Below are positions 27,193 through 36,336 of a stretch of 64,000 bases of DNA, piece after piece. Source of the stretch: Gammaproteobacteria bacterium (GTDB taxonomy: Bacteria; Gemmatimonadota; Gemmatimonadetes; Longimicrobiales; Gaopeijiaceae). A model generated the notes under the pieces. That model saw only the letters and a list, made by a program, of their open reading frames with translations. It was not told the origin of the DNA and did not search any database. Location: assembly GCA_028820325.1 (NCBI GenBank), contig JAPPJO010000130.1, positions 25,137 to 89,136 on the forward strand, written 5' to 3'. How positions within the stretch are numbered: position 1 is the first letter of the stretch; every line of letters starts with the position of its first letter. A program made the position numbers and the translations under genes.

Positions 27193-28299
27193 TCAGTCCT
27201 CGTCCTCCTCCGCGTGATGCCGGGCGATCCTGTCCAGCTTCGGCCCGATGGATGACATCACCGCCGCGAACAGCACGAGCGCCCAGCCCGCCGAGAGGAT
27301 CAGGTGGGCGCCAACGAGCATCCTCGCACTGACGGAGACTGGGGCAACGGTCGTGAAGTCCTGGCCGAGGGCGGTGAAAAACGCAAAGGAGAACCAGTCG
27401 GCGATCCCGGCGCTGGCGCTGGAAAACGCGCCCGGGCGAAAGTGCTCGAGCATCCCGTAGAACCCGGAGAACAGGAGGATGATCGTCAGGTAGCCGACCG
27501 CGAACCCGCCGATCGGAACCCACATCACGCGCAGATAGTCGGCGAGATGACCGTATACACGAAGCCTCGGTTGGAGCCAGACAATGGCAGTGCGCCCCAG
27601 AAGAAACGCGGCCGCCGGAAGCACCACCAGCGCGAGGGTTGCCACAAAGACGACTATCAGGATGACGCCGATTTGCGAGATCCCGCTGATGCGAAGCTCG
27701 TCCGCCGTCAAGAGAGTCCCGACGACGAGCAGCGCAAGCGCGCCCAGTAACAACAGCCATGGAGGACGGGCGTCGCGCCATCCTTCCCGCCGGCGGCTGA
27801 GCATCCCGGCAACAAGCGCGACCATCGGTACGCAAACGATGGGCATCAACGACACAATCAGGATGGGGAGCCCCCCGAGACTGACCCGACCCAACAACGC
27901 GATCGTGGCAGGCAGGAGCCCCAGGGCAATCAGGACGGACAGGATGAACGTCTCCCGCACCACGTCGCGATACCCGGAGAGCGATGACCCGCTGAACCCG
28001 TCGATCAAGCCGACCGCCAGGGCAAGAATCGGCAGGATGAGAACTCCCCACCCGTCGAGGGGCACCGCGCCGGCGATCAGCACGGCGGTGATTCCGACAA
28101 TCGACCCGACCAGGATGCCGGTCCACGGGCCGCTGGACGATCCCCCCCGGAGGCCAACCCCAACCGCGACTGCCAACCCGCAACCCGCGCCGATCAGAAC
28201 ATCCGTCTCGACGCCGGTCACGGCATAGCCGAAGGGTACGACGACAAGCGCTACGCCGGCCGCGATCCGGACCGTCAGCCAGGTCAGTCGGCTCGTCAT
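27193..28299 (-). CDS. Polytopic membrane protein with a C-terminal ion-channel-like pore region
   Basis: 368 residues with about nine or ten hydrophobic segments. The first two thirds match nothing I recognise. Residues about 283-352 resemble a two-helix K+ channel module: a helix (GYLTIILLFSGFYGML), then a pore-loop-like stretch DWFSFAFFTALGQDFTTVAP, then a second helix (MLVGAHLILSAGWALVLFAA). Where K+ channels have T-x-GYGD, this protein has A-L-G-Q-D, so ordinary K+ selectivity is not expected. The start lies 14 bp after the stop of the S9 peptidase gene upstream, so the two are probably cotranscribed. Function unknown. Confidence 0.8.
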   Translation of the reverse strand: MTSRLTWLTVRIAAGVALVVVPFGYAVTGVETDVLIGAGCGLAVAVGVGLRGGSSSGPWTGILVGSIVGITAVLIAGAVPLDGWGVLILPILALAVGLIDGFSGSSLSGYRDVVRETFILSVLIALGLLPATIALLGRVSLGGLPILIVSLMPIVCVPMVALVAGMLSRRREGWRDARPPWLLLLGALALLVVGTLLTADELRISGISQIGVILIVVFVATLALVVLPAAAFLLGRTAIVWLQPRLRVYGHLADYLRVMWVPIGGFAVGYLTIILLFSGFYGMLEHFRPGAFSSASAGIADWFSFAFFTALGQDFTTVAPVSVSARMLVGAHLILSAGWALVLFAAVMSSIGPKLDRIARHHAEEDED

Positions 28300-28312
28300 T
28301 CCCTGCTATCGC

Positions 28313-30553
28313 CTACCGCTCGGGGTCCGACACCACCACCGGCCCGTCCTCCCCCTCCAGCGTCTCCAGCACCTGCCGCCACTCGAACTTCTCGCCGATG
28401 CCGCGCACGTAGTAGTCCATCCAGGACATCTCGCTCACGGCCTTGACCAGGCGGTTGCGCGGGTCCGGGATGCCGTGGCTGCGGCCGGGATACATGAACA
28501 ACTCCGTCGGCACGCCCAGTTTCTTGAGCGCCATGTGCAGCTCGACCGACTGCGGGCTCGGCACGCGCGGGTCGCCCTCCACGACGTGGATCATGGTCGG
28601 GGTAACCGCGTTCGTGATGTACTTGAGCGGTGACTGGTCGAAGTAGGTGTCGAAGTCCTCGTACAGGAAGCCGTCACCGACGTAGAACTGCCGGTTCCGC
28701 TGCACGTCGCTCTGGGCGTACATGCTGATCCAGTTCATCGTCCCCGCGCCGGAGCTGATCGCCTTGAAGCGGTCGGTCTGGGTCAGGATCCAGTTGGACC
28801 AGTGGCCGCCCGCGCTCCAGCCCAGCGCGCCCATGCGGTCGCCGTCCACGATGCCCTCGGCGATGAGATGGTCCACGCCGGTGATGATGTCCTCGTAGCC
28901 CATCGTGAAGTAGTCGCCGACGATGTCCGTGCGGTGCGCGTTCCCGTAGTTGCGCGAGCCGCGGTAGTTGGGCTTGAGCACGGCGTAGCCCGCGCCCGCG
29001 TACACCTGCGCGTTGTAGCCGCCGTTGAAGCGAAGGACATCCGCCGACGCCGGTCCCCCGTGGATGGCCACGATGAGCGGATAGCGCGTCCCCTCCTCGT
29101 AGCCCACGGGATAGACCAGCACGCCCCCGACCATCTTTCCGTCCGACGAGCGCCAGTTCACCTCGACTTCCTCGCCGAGGGCGATCTCGCGCACCTGCGG
29201 GTTGACGTCCACGAGCTGCGTCCACGCCGAGCGGTCGGGCACGTCGTCCACGCTTGCTGCGGTGAACACGGTGGGAGGTGTTTTCGGGTCGCTGTAGCCG
29301 ATGAGGATGGTGCCCGTGTCGTCGTCGCGGGACACCGAGAGCGCGGCCCGCTCCTCGGTGAGCTGACGCACTTCGCCGCTCCCCACGTCGAGCGCGTGCA
29401 GCTGCGTCGTCACCGTCACGCCGGCGTTGAAGTAGATGGTCTCCGAGTCATCGGACCAGAACCCCACGCTCGAACTCTGATCGAAGCCCGCGCCGAGCTT
29501 CCGGAAGGCGCCGCCGCGATCATCCACTTCGCGGATGTAGACGCGGTTCTCGGTCATCGAATAGCGCTCCATGTCGTCCGGCGCCGAGAAGGCGATCCAG
29601 CGGCCGTCCGGCGAGAAACTCATCCCGCCCTCGCCGATCTCGTAGTTGTCGGTGAGGCGCTCGATCTCACCCGTCGCGATCTCCTTCAGATAAAGATCCG
29701 CATAGAGCCGCTGCGCGGTTATGTTGCGCTCGTAGCGCTCCGGTGAGCCGCCCGTGATGCCGATCCAGCGGCCATCGTCGGAGAGCGTGAAGCTGTTGAC
29801 GCTGTAGGATGCGTCGTTGGTCTCACGCCGCTCGGAGGCGGACGCGACGTCCACGCTCCAGAGGCTCGAGAGCGGGGTGACGGCGTTGCGCACGTCGACC
29901 GTGAAGCCCTGCTCGCGCCGCTTCACCTCGTCCTCGTCGAACGAGTCCGGGCGCGCGAAGTAGATGCGGCTTCCGTCGGGGGAGAAGTCCCACTGGTCGA
30001 CCCCGGCCTCGCCGTCGGTGAGCTGCTCGGGTTCGCCCCCCACCAGGTCGCCGGCCGGCAGCCGATACAGTTGCTCCCGGTCGCTCTCGCCGGAGCGATA
30101 CACCAGCCACTGCCCGTCCGGGCTGAACGCGAACCCCGACACCCCTTCCCCGGCGTCGGTGACCTTGCGTGCCTCGCCGCCGTCGTGGCGCATCATGTAG
30201 AGCTGGTTCTCATTGCCGTCGCGGTTCGACGAAAAGACGAAGAACGACCCGTCCGGCGCCCAGGCCGGGCTGGTCTCGTTCCTGTCGTCGGTGTAGGTGA
30301 GCTGCCGGCTCGAGGAGACGCCCTCGTCGAGCGACACCAGGTGGATGTCGGTCTGGGACTCGGCCGCCTCCCAGTCCGGGGTCGTGACGGTGTAGAGCAT
30401 CCACGCCCCGTCCGGGCTCGGCGTCCACGAGCCGGCGCGCTTCAGCTCCTGAACATCCATGAACGTGAAGGGGCGCTGCTGCGCGGCCAGCGGCGAGCCG
30501 AATGTTGCGAGCGCGGCGACGGAGACGGTGAGAGCGACGGAAAGCAAGCGCAT
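28313..30553 (-). CDS. Secreted S9 family peptidase (DPP4/prolyl oligopeptidase)
   Basis: 746 residues. The signal peptide ends at LAAQQ. Residues about 35-480 form a beta-propeller with repeats such as TPSPDGAWMLYT, AWAPDGSFFVF, AFSPDGQWLVY and SFSPDGRWIAF. The hydrolase domain follows: Ser580 in GWSAGGH, Asp in VEGDPRVPS and His in SRSHGIPD. The elbow GWSAGG differs from the GGSYGG and GGSGGG of the S9 proteins at the start of the window. It probably acts outside the cytoplasm, releasing dipeptides or cutting after proline. The channel-like gene follows after 14 bp. Confidence 0.95.
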   Translation of the reverse strand: MRLLSVALTVSVAALATFGSPLAAQQRPFTFMDVQELKRAGSWTPSPDGAWMLYTVTTPDWEAAESQTDIHLVSLDEGVSSSRQLTYTDDRNETSPAWAPDGSFFVFSSNRDGNENQLYMMRHDGGEARKVTDAGEGVSGFAFSPDGQWLVYRSGESDREQLYRLPAGDLVGGEPEQLTDGEAGVDQWDFSPDGSRIYFARPDSFDEDEVKRREQGFTVDVRNAVTPLSSLWSVDVASASERRETNDASYSVNSFTLSDDGRWIGITGGSPERYERNITAQRLYADLYLKEIATGEIERLTDNYEIGEGGMSFSPDGRWIAFSAPDDMERYSMTENRVYIREVDDRGGAFRKLGAGFDQSSSVGFWSDDSETIYFNAGVTVTTQLHALDVGSGEVRQLTEERAALSVSRDDDTGTILIGYSDPKTPPTVFTAASVDDVPDRSAWTQLVDVNPQVREIALGEEVEVNWRSSDGKMVGGVLVYPVGYEEGTRYPLIVAIHGGPASADVLRFNGGYNAQVYAGAGYAVLKPNYRGSRNYGNAHRTDIVGDYFTMGYEDIITGVDHLIAEGIVDGDRMGALGWSAGGHWSNWILTQTDRFKAISSGAGTMNWISMYAQSDVQRNRQFYVGDGFLYEDFDTYFDQSPLKYITNAVTPTMIHVVEGDPRVPSPQSVELHMALKKLGVPTELFMYPGRSHGIPDPRNRLVKAVSEMSWMDYYVRGIGEKFEWRQVLETLEGEDGPVVVSDPER

Positions 30554-30690
30554 CTGAACCTCGTGTGCGAGGGGGAACTGGCGTAACCCTTCATGATACC
30601 GACAGCGATGGTGGCGGGCGAGGACGGAAGGGCTCTGCTCGCTGCTACAGGGGTATTCCCCATACCTTACCCGAAGGTCAGGAGGTGTCG

Positions 30691-31173
30691 ATGTCTATCT
30701 CGGGTGCAGGGCAAGCATGTTCGACCGTGGCCGCGATTGTGCTTCTCGCCGGCTGCGGAGCCTCCCTGGGAGGCCGCCAGCTGAGGGACGATATCGGGCG
30801 CGCGACCCTCCGGGACATCCAGCTGCACGTGCCGGAGGTCCTGGCCGACCACGGCTATACCATCAATCAGCGCCGGGAGACCCGCACGCGCATCTACTAC
30901 GAGACCTCCTGGCTGTACCGGGCTCCGTTCGATGACGAGGCCGAGCGGGGCGTGCAGGAGGTGCGCACGCGGTTCATGGTACAGGGACGAAGAGGGGGCT
31001 CGGACTTCTTCGATGTCGAGATTCGGGTGGAGAACGCCGTCCGGGGCATCCTCCCCAGCGGAGAGTGGTCACCGCTCCTCACCCCCGACTTCCGCGATCA
31101 CATGAGAAGCGTGTCCGACGAACTCATGATGAACATCAACGCGGGGGTGCGGGTTCGCGGAGGCTTGTTGTAA
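30691..31173 (+). CDS. Hypothetical lipoprotein
   Basis: 160 residues. AGGAGGT lies four bases before the ATG at 30691, which makes it preferable to the in-frame start at 30565. A clear lipobox (VLLAGC, Cys22) predicts a lipid anchor. The mature domain of about 135 residues has alternating charged and aromatic segments (TLRDIQLHVPEVLADHGY, RRETRTRIYYETSWLYR, GGSDFFDVEIRVENAV), consistent with a small alpha-plus-beta fold. I recognise no family. It is divergent from the S9 peptidase gene and its end lies 19 bp from the convergent SusD gene. Confidence 0.85.
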   Translation: MSISGAGQACSTVAAIVLLAGCGASLGGRQLRDDIGRATLRDIQLHVPEVLADHGYTINQRRETRTRIYYETSWLYRAPFDDEAERGVQEVRTRFMVQGRRGGSDFFDVEIRVENAVRGILPSGEWSPLLTPDFRDHMRSVSDELMMNINAGVRVRGGLL

Positions 31174-31192
31174 CCGCCTGCGGAGGCTTTGG

Positions 31193-32740
31193 CTATCTCA
31201 GGCTCCACCCCGAAGCCGTACCCGGATTCCCCTCGCCGCCGAACGAGTAAACGTCCAGCTTGAGCGCCTCCAGTTCCTCGGCGATCACCGGCATGTGCAG
31301 CGGGGTCCCCATCCTCAGCGTCCCGAAGCCGCGCTGATCGAAGAAGTCGAGCCCGCCGGACTCGAAGAGCAGTTCCATGCTCTTCTCGTACCACATGGCG
31401 AACAGCACGCTGCCGCACGCGCCCGTGATGGTCCGGGGCACGCACCGGTCGCCCGACACTCCGTCGGCCGTGGCCGGCGGGAGTCCCGCGGCTTCCCGGC
31501 TCGGGTTGATGTAGGGAAGCGCCGCCTCCGGCTGACCCATTCTGATGTGCGCCTCCGCCATGAGGAACTCCATCTCGCGCACCGTCAGCTCGGGGATGAA
31601 GCCGAAGCCGGTGTCGGATTTGTCGCGCCACTTCCAGGTCCGATAGGGCGTGACGAACCAGATGCCGCGCTGCGCGTCGCCGAAGAGCGTGCCCGGAATC
31701 TCGACGAGTGTCCCGGAGGCCTGAGGGTCACCGGGCGCGTGGATCCGCCGATCGTCCGTCTCCACGTGGACGGGGAACCTCTCCCTCGGGCCGGCTGCCT
31801 CGTAGGCCTGCCACTGGCCGGACTGGTCCGCGGGGCCGAGGAACCGGACGGCGAGGTTATGGGGCAGGTTGTAGGCATCGTCCCAGATGTCTCCAGGCAC
31901 GGTGTTGATGCCGTAATCGGACGTCACCCCGTCCCGGGCGAGACTCATCACCTCGCTCCAGTTGACGCTGGCCCGCTCCTCGGGGGTCCGGGCCACGGTG
32001 GTCATCAGACGGGCCTCCCAGGAGTTGATCATCCGGACCAGCTCGTCGCTCGAGACGCTGGTGCCCATCCAGCCCGCCGGGATCGTGAAAGAGTTCGATC
32101 CCGCGATCTGCCGGGCCGCCTGCAGATAGCCCCTCGCGGCCTGCGCGACCTCGCCATAGGGACGCAGGTCGGCGCTCTCCACCGCCGCCTCCGTGTCTAC
32201 GGTTTCGTCGATGATGAACCCCTGGTCGAAGACGTTCGCGATATGCGCGTGGATCAGGCCCTGCATGAGCTTCGCGAACGCAAGGGTGCGTGGAGTGTCC
32301 TGGCCGTTCGCGCCGATCTCGAGGTTGCTCCCCTCAATGACCAGAACCCCGTCGCGGATCGCGGCGAGCGCCTGATTCAACTCCATCCACGGAGCCCGCA
32401 GTGAACGTCCCCACTGGTAGCCGATGGCGTTCGTGAGGTTGATCCGGGGCTGCTGATTGTTGTCGGAGGCGAAATGGTTCGCGGCCGCGGACGCGATGAC
32501 CTCGGCGGCGCTGCTGAGGGCCCGCACCATGGCGAGCTCGTCGCTGGCCCCGTGCACTTGGTCCCACCAGGTCGAATAGGTGCCCGCGATGAGCGACTCG
32601 ATGTCTCCCGGCTCAGAGAGCGCGCGGTCACGATCGGGCTCGTTGGGGTTCACCACTTCCAGTTCGCAAGCCGAAACCCCAACCAGACTCACGGCCCCGG
32701 CAACTGCCAGGATCTGCAGCTTTGACGGTAGGAATCTCAC
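31193..32740 (-). CDS. SusD/RagB-family outer-membrane lipoprotein
   Basis: 515 residues beginning at a GTG at 32740, with AGGAGGG six bases upstream. The lipoprotein signal ends at Cys25 in GVSAC, followed by the SusD-like ELEVVNPNEPDRDRAL and DIESLIAGTYSTWW. The C-terminal half has REMEFLMAEAHIRMGQPEAA, YINPSREAAGLP and LFAMWYEKSMELLFESGG. It partners the SusC-like gene whose stop lies 73 bp upstream. Sequence similarity to the SusD at 8097-9566 is low apart from family motifs, so the two loci probably take different ligands. Confidence 0.94.
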   Translation of the reverse strand: MRFLPSKLQILAVAGAVSLVGVSACELEVVNPNEPDRDRALSEPGDIESLIAGTYSTWWDQVHGASDELAMVRALSSAAEVIASAAANHFASDNNQQPRINLTNAIGYQWGRSLRAPWMELNQALAAIRDGVLVIEGSNLEIGANGQDTPRTLAFAKLMQGLIHAHIANVFDQGFIIDETVDTEAAVESADLRPYGEVAQAARGYLQAARQIAGSNSFTIPAGWMGTSVSSDELVRMINSWEARLMTTVARTPEERASVNWSEVMSLARDGVTSDYGINTVPGDIWDDAYNLPHNLAVRFLGPADQSGQWQAYEAAGPRERFPVHVETDDRRIHAPGDPQASGTLVEIPGTLFGDAQRGIWFVTPYRTWKWRDKSDTGFGFIPELTVREMEFLMAEAHIRMGQPEAALPYINPSREAAGLPPATADGVSGDRCVPRTITGACGSVLFAMWYEKSMELLFESGGLDFFDQRGFGTLRMGTPLHMPVIAEELEALKLDVYSFGGEGNPGTASGWSLR

Positions 32741-32813
32741 GTCTCACCCTCCTGCTCTACGAGTCCGTGTATCGCACGCCCTTCTGTGATGGCCCGGTGG
32801 CTCCGGCGCCGCA

Positions 32814-35800
32814 TCAGAACACGAGCTCGACATCAATTCCGATCTGCCGGTAGTTCGGGTAGAAGTACTCGTCGATCCGGCCGATGGCGGCGGAACCTCC
32901 GAAGGTCGTCTTGCCCACTTCCGGATCGTGACCCTGGTAGCCGGTGAACGTGACCAGGTTGCGGCCGGCCAGGTTGACCGTGGCGCGCTCGAAGCCGACC
33001 TGGGACATGAATCCCGGGAGGTTGCTCTGGTCGAACGTGTACCGTACCGACAGCTCCCGCAGCTTCACGAAGTCCCCGTCCTCCACGTACCAGTCGTTTC
33101 GGTTGTTGCGGTCGTAGAGGAAGGCTGCCCCGTAGTAGGGGAGCGGCTTCTTGAGTTCCTCGGGCTTGCCCCGCTGATCGATGGCTCCGATGCCGCTCCG
33201 GGAGCCCCACTGGCGGGTCTGGTTCATGATCTGCGCCCCGAACTCTCCCTCGAACAGGAGCGTGACCCCCATGTTGCGGAACTGGAAGTCCTGCAGGAAG
33301 GAGACGTTCAGATCCGGCTGGGAAGAGCCCAGCGGGCGCGGGGTGTTGTCGAACCGGTTGTGCTTGATCGGCATGCCCCAGTCGAGGGTGGTGCCGTCGA
33401 CATTCCCCGTCGTGCCCCATAGCGACTTCGCGGCGCCGTCCCGGTAGTCGTTGCCCGCACCGACGTAAACGAGCAGGCCGTCGTCGTTGACGTCGAACTG
33501 GTTGCAGTCCATTCCGCCGGGAAGCTCGCTGCAGCTCCTCAGCCAGTTGGAGCCGTAGAACGCGCCCAGCTCCTCGCCTTCCCGCACCATCATGCGCGCC
33601 CGCAGGTCCCGGAACTCGAACGGCGGCACGTTGAGCTCGGTGATCTCCTGGCGCGTGCGGTCGAGGTTGAGGCGAGCCGTCCAAACGAGATCCGGGCGCT
33701 CGACAAAGGCTGCCTCGAGTGAGGCTTCCCATGTTGTAGATGCGACCGTGCCCGCGTTCCGCCACTGGGACTCGAAGCCCAGGGCCGAGCTGAGCGGCAC
33801 CAGCAGGAGCTGGTCCTTCACCTCGAGATCGACGTAGTTGAGCTGGATGCGATACCGGTCGACCACCATCATGTCGATCCCGTATTCCTGCTCCGTTGCC
33901 AGCTCGGGTTTCAGAGAATTGTTGCCGAGCAGCTTGGGGATGATGCGCCCGCGGTCGACCGCGTAGGTCTGGTACTGGTAGGAGAATCCGGGGCGGCCGC
34001 CGGCCGTGCCCCGCGAGTAGCGCGGCCTGAACTCGGTGAAGAAGTCGAGCGGCCACCAATCCTCCTCCGCCATCCGCCACGCGGCGGAGACCCGGTAGTA
34101 GTTCTGCCAGCGCTCGTCCGGGCCGAACAGCGAACTCCCGTCGCGACGGGCCAGGAGGTCCAGGATGTACTTGCTCCTCCAGGTCAGGGCGGTAATGGCG
34201 AACAGCCCCTGCGACCGAACCGTTTCCGCGTGAGAGCGCGTGTACAGCCCCGTCGTCAGGAGCCCCATCTGCGGCACTCCCACAACCGAGAAGGTGGAGC
34301 CTCCGGCGACGAAGTTGTCGGAAGACGTCTGCTCCGCCAGCCAGCGGAAGCGGGTCCGCATCGTAAGGTCTCCGAAGCTGTGCTGGATCGACGCCGTGAG
34401 GTTGCCGTTGATCTCCTCCCGGAGATCCTCCAGCCGGAACATCGCGCCGTCTCGGGGAGGCCGGGGCCAGCGTTGCTTCCACGGACTGGGCGTGATGTTC
34501 ACTTCCTTCAGGTTGGTCCGGTCGTAGGACAGGTTGCCCTGGAAGGAGAGCCACGAGAACGGGGAATACTGTGTATCCAGTGCGCCCATGACGCGCAGCC
34601 GATCCCGGGTCCAGTCCTGATTCTCAAGTTGATAGAACGGGTTGTTCCTTCGCGTAATCAGATCACCGATGATCTCGAGCTCACCGTTCTCGTCCCGTGC
34701 GAAGAGGTCGGTGCCGGCGCGATAGTGATCGGTCCCGAGAAAGAGTCCGCGCGCGGCTGCGCCCCCGGAGGCCGTGGGATCGCGTGGCTCCACGCCCACC
34801 AGGTCCGTCAGGTCGCTCAGCCCGGCCCGCTCCTGCTGAAAGATCACGTCCTGTTCCCGCAGCGTCACGTAGGAACTCAGCGAGAACTGGAGCTGATCAC
34901 CGATCGACTGATCGAGGTTGAGGCGCACGTTGGTCTGCTCCGCGCCATCGTGGAACTGCATGGCGCCTTCGTCGCGCTGGTACGCGGCCGAGGCGCGGTA
35001 CTGCGTGCTTCCCTCGTTCCCGGACGCCGACACGTACGTGCTGTAGGAGTTTCCGGAAGAAAGCATGTGGTCCCAGACCGAACCGCCGTAGAGGTTGGGT
35101 GGGACCGGCTGGTCCTGGAACGTGGTCCACTGGTTGCGGCCGCTTCCTCCCGGCCGGCCGAAGTTGTCGTTAAGCGCGTACGATCCGGTGCTGATCTCCT
35201 GCTGACGGTTCCGGAGGTCGAGCTCGTTGCCGTTGCGGTCGAGGATGGCCGTACCGGCCGCGTTCATGCGGTACTCGTGGGACTCGGTCAGCCCCATGAC
35301 GTACTCGATGTCGTTGGACAGGTACTGGCTGCGCACCGTGAACTCGTGCGTGCCCTCCCGGAGCGAGGCGCCTCGGCGGGTAGTCACCTCCATCACGCCG
35401 GCCTGCGCGCGCGAGCCGTAGAGCGATGCCGCCGCGGCTCCCCTGACGACCTCGATGCTTGCGATGTCGTTCGGGTCGATGTCCGCCAGCGATCCGGTAG
35501 AGATGACGCCATCGACGATCAGGAGCGGCGCCTGGCTCTGCATGATGCTCGTCGGACCCCGGAACTGTACGGAGGGCTCGTCCCCGGGCTGGCCGGTGCC
35601 CTGAATCACCCGGGTACCGGCCGTGCGCCCCTGGAGCAGGCTGGCCACGTTGAGCGCCGAAGCAATCTGCGCGGTCTCCACCTCCACCTGCTCCACGGTG
35701 AACGCCAGTTCCGTCTCGGGAGTTGCGCCCGCCACCCCGGTCACCACCACGGCGTCCATCGCCAGCACCCGCGACTCCAGCACGAAGTTCGCGACGGCGG

Positions 35801-36104
35801 TGGCCCCGGACGTGACGTCGATGACCTGGGCATCGGTCTGGCGACCGATGAGTTCCGCCCGGATCTCGTACTGGCCGACGGGCACGTTCGGGAGGGCGTA
35901 GGCCCCGTCGGCGTTCGTCAGCATTCCGAGTTGGAGCTCGGGGATGTGGACCTGCACCGTGGCAATGGGCTCGCCGGTGTTCGCGTCGGTCACCGTTCCG
36001 GTGACGATCCCCACCTGAGCCGCGAGACTGCCGGCGGCCATGGCCAGGGCGGCCACCAGACCAACCGCCGATGCCCAGAGCCTTCTAACGCGCGCTCCAT
36101 CCAT
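32814..36104 (-). CDS. SusC/RagA-family TonB-linked outer-membrane protein
   Basis: 1096 residues from the ATG at 36104 with GGGGG upstream; a longer frame to 36233 would run through the terminator-like hairpin and is rejected. In order: signal peptide ending at SLAAQ; regulatory beta-sandwich (about 33-115, GTVTDANTGEPIATVQVHIP); plug (about 125-260, with VASLLQGRTAGTRVIQGTGQ, APLLIVDGVISTGSLADIDP and VVRGAAAASLYGSRAQAGVM); and a long barrel ending in YRQIGIDVELVF. It imports a ligand with the downstream SusD protein. A barrel-less plug gene lies 232 bp upstream in the same direction. Confidence 0.96.
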   Translation of the reverse strand: MDGARVRRLWASAVGLVAALAMAAGSLAAQVGIVTGTVTDANTGEPIATVQVHIPELQLGMLTNADGAYALPNVPVGQYEIRAELIGRQTDAQVIDVTSGATAVANFVLESRVLAMDAVVVTGVAGATPETELAFTVEQVEVETAQIASALNVASLLQGRTAGTRVIQGTGQPGDEPSVQFRGPTSIMQSQAPLLIVDGVISTGSLADIDPNDIASIEVVRGAAAASLYGSRAQAGVMEVTTRRGASLREGTHEFTVRSQYLSNDIEYVMGLTESHEYRMNAAGTAILDRNGNELDLRNRQQEISTGSYALNDNFGRPGGSGRNQWTTFQDQPVPPNLYGGSVWDHMLSSGNSYSTYVSASGNEGSTQYRASAAYQRDEGAMQFHDGAEQTNVRLNLDQSIGDQLQFSLSSYVTLREQDVIFQQERAGLSDLTDLVGVEPRDPTASGGAAARGLFLGTDHYRAGTDLFARDENGELEIIGDLITRRNNPFYQLENQDWTRDRLRVMGALDTQYSPFSWLSFQGNLSYDRTNLKEVNITPSPWKQRWPRPPRDGAMFRLEDLREEINGNLTASIQHSFGDLTMRTRFRWLAEQTSSDNFVAGGSTFSVVGVPQMGLLTTGLYTRSHAETVRSQGLFAITALTWRSKYILDLLARRDGSSLFGPDERWQNYYRVSAAWRMAEEDWWPLDFFTEFRPRYSRGTAGGRPGFSYQYQTYAVDRGRIIPKLLGNNSLKPELATEQEYGIDMMVVDRYRIQLNYVDLEVKDQLLLVPLSSALGFESQWRNAGTVASTTWEASLEAAFVERPDLVWTARLNLDRTRQEITELNVPPFEFRDLRARMMVREGEELGAFYGSNWLRSCSELPGGMDCNQFDVNDDGLLVYVGAGNDYRDGAAKSLWGTTGNVDGTTLDWGMPIKHNRFDNTPRPLGSSQPDLNVSFLQDFQFRNMGVTLLFEGEFGAQIMNQTRQWGSRSGIGAIDQRGKPEELKKPLPYYGAAFLYDRNNRNDWYVEDGDFVKLRELSVRYTFDQSNLPGFMSQVGFERATVNLAGRNLVTFTGYQGHDPEVGKTTFGGSAAIGRIDEYFYPNYRQIGIDVELVF

Positions 36105-36177
36105 GATGAGCCCCCACGTGCAAACATTCAGACAACCCGCGCGGTCCGGACAAGTCCTGCGGCGCTCGGACAAACGC

Positions 36178-36231
36178 AAAAAGCCGCGCAGGCCCCTGCG
36201 AGTAGGTGGACCTACCCCAGGCCGACGCGGC
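36178..36231 (-). terminator. Strong rho-independent terminator structure upstream of SusC
   Basis: Read on the minus strand, a stem of three helices (GCCGCG 36231-36226 with CGCGGC 36188-36183; GGCC with GGCC; GTAGGT with ACCTAC around a two-base loop at 36208-36209) is followed directly by TTTTT (36182-36178). It is the only hairpin with a T-run that I found. It lies 106 bases after the plug gene stop and 74 bases before the SusC ATG, so it is either the plug gene's terminator or an attenuator in the SusC leader. Confidence 0.75.
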
Positions 36232-36282
36232 ATACAATACCGCCATTCTTCTGCATCCTTCCCTGAAGTACTACATACCGGC

Positions 36283-36312
36283 AGACTACGCCGCGCTGCG
36301 AACCGTTGTCAA
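36283..36312 (-). promoter_or_regulatory. Predicted promoter between plug gene and SusC
   Basis: On the minus strand a perfect TTGACA (36312-36307) is followed after 18 bases by TAGTCT (36288-36283; four of six). The start would fall near 36276, upstream of the hairpin at 36183-36231, so transcripts from here would cross that hairpin before reaching SusC. Confidence 0.45.
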
Positions 36313-36336
36313 GCAGAGGGCGCTCAACGCGACGAC

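Noticed and set aside
34230..36266. 678-codon plus-strand open frame
   Set aside because: It is antisense to the second SusC and shows the same shadow composition.
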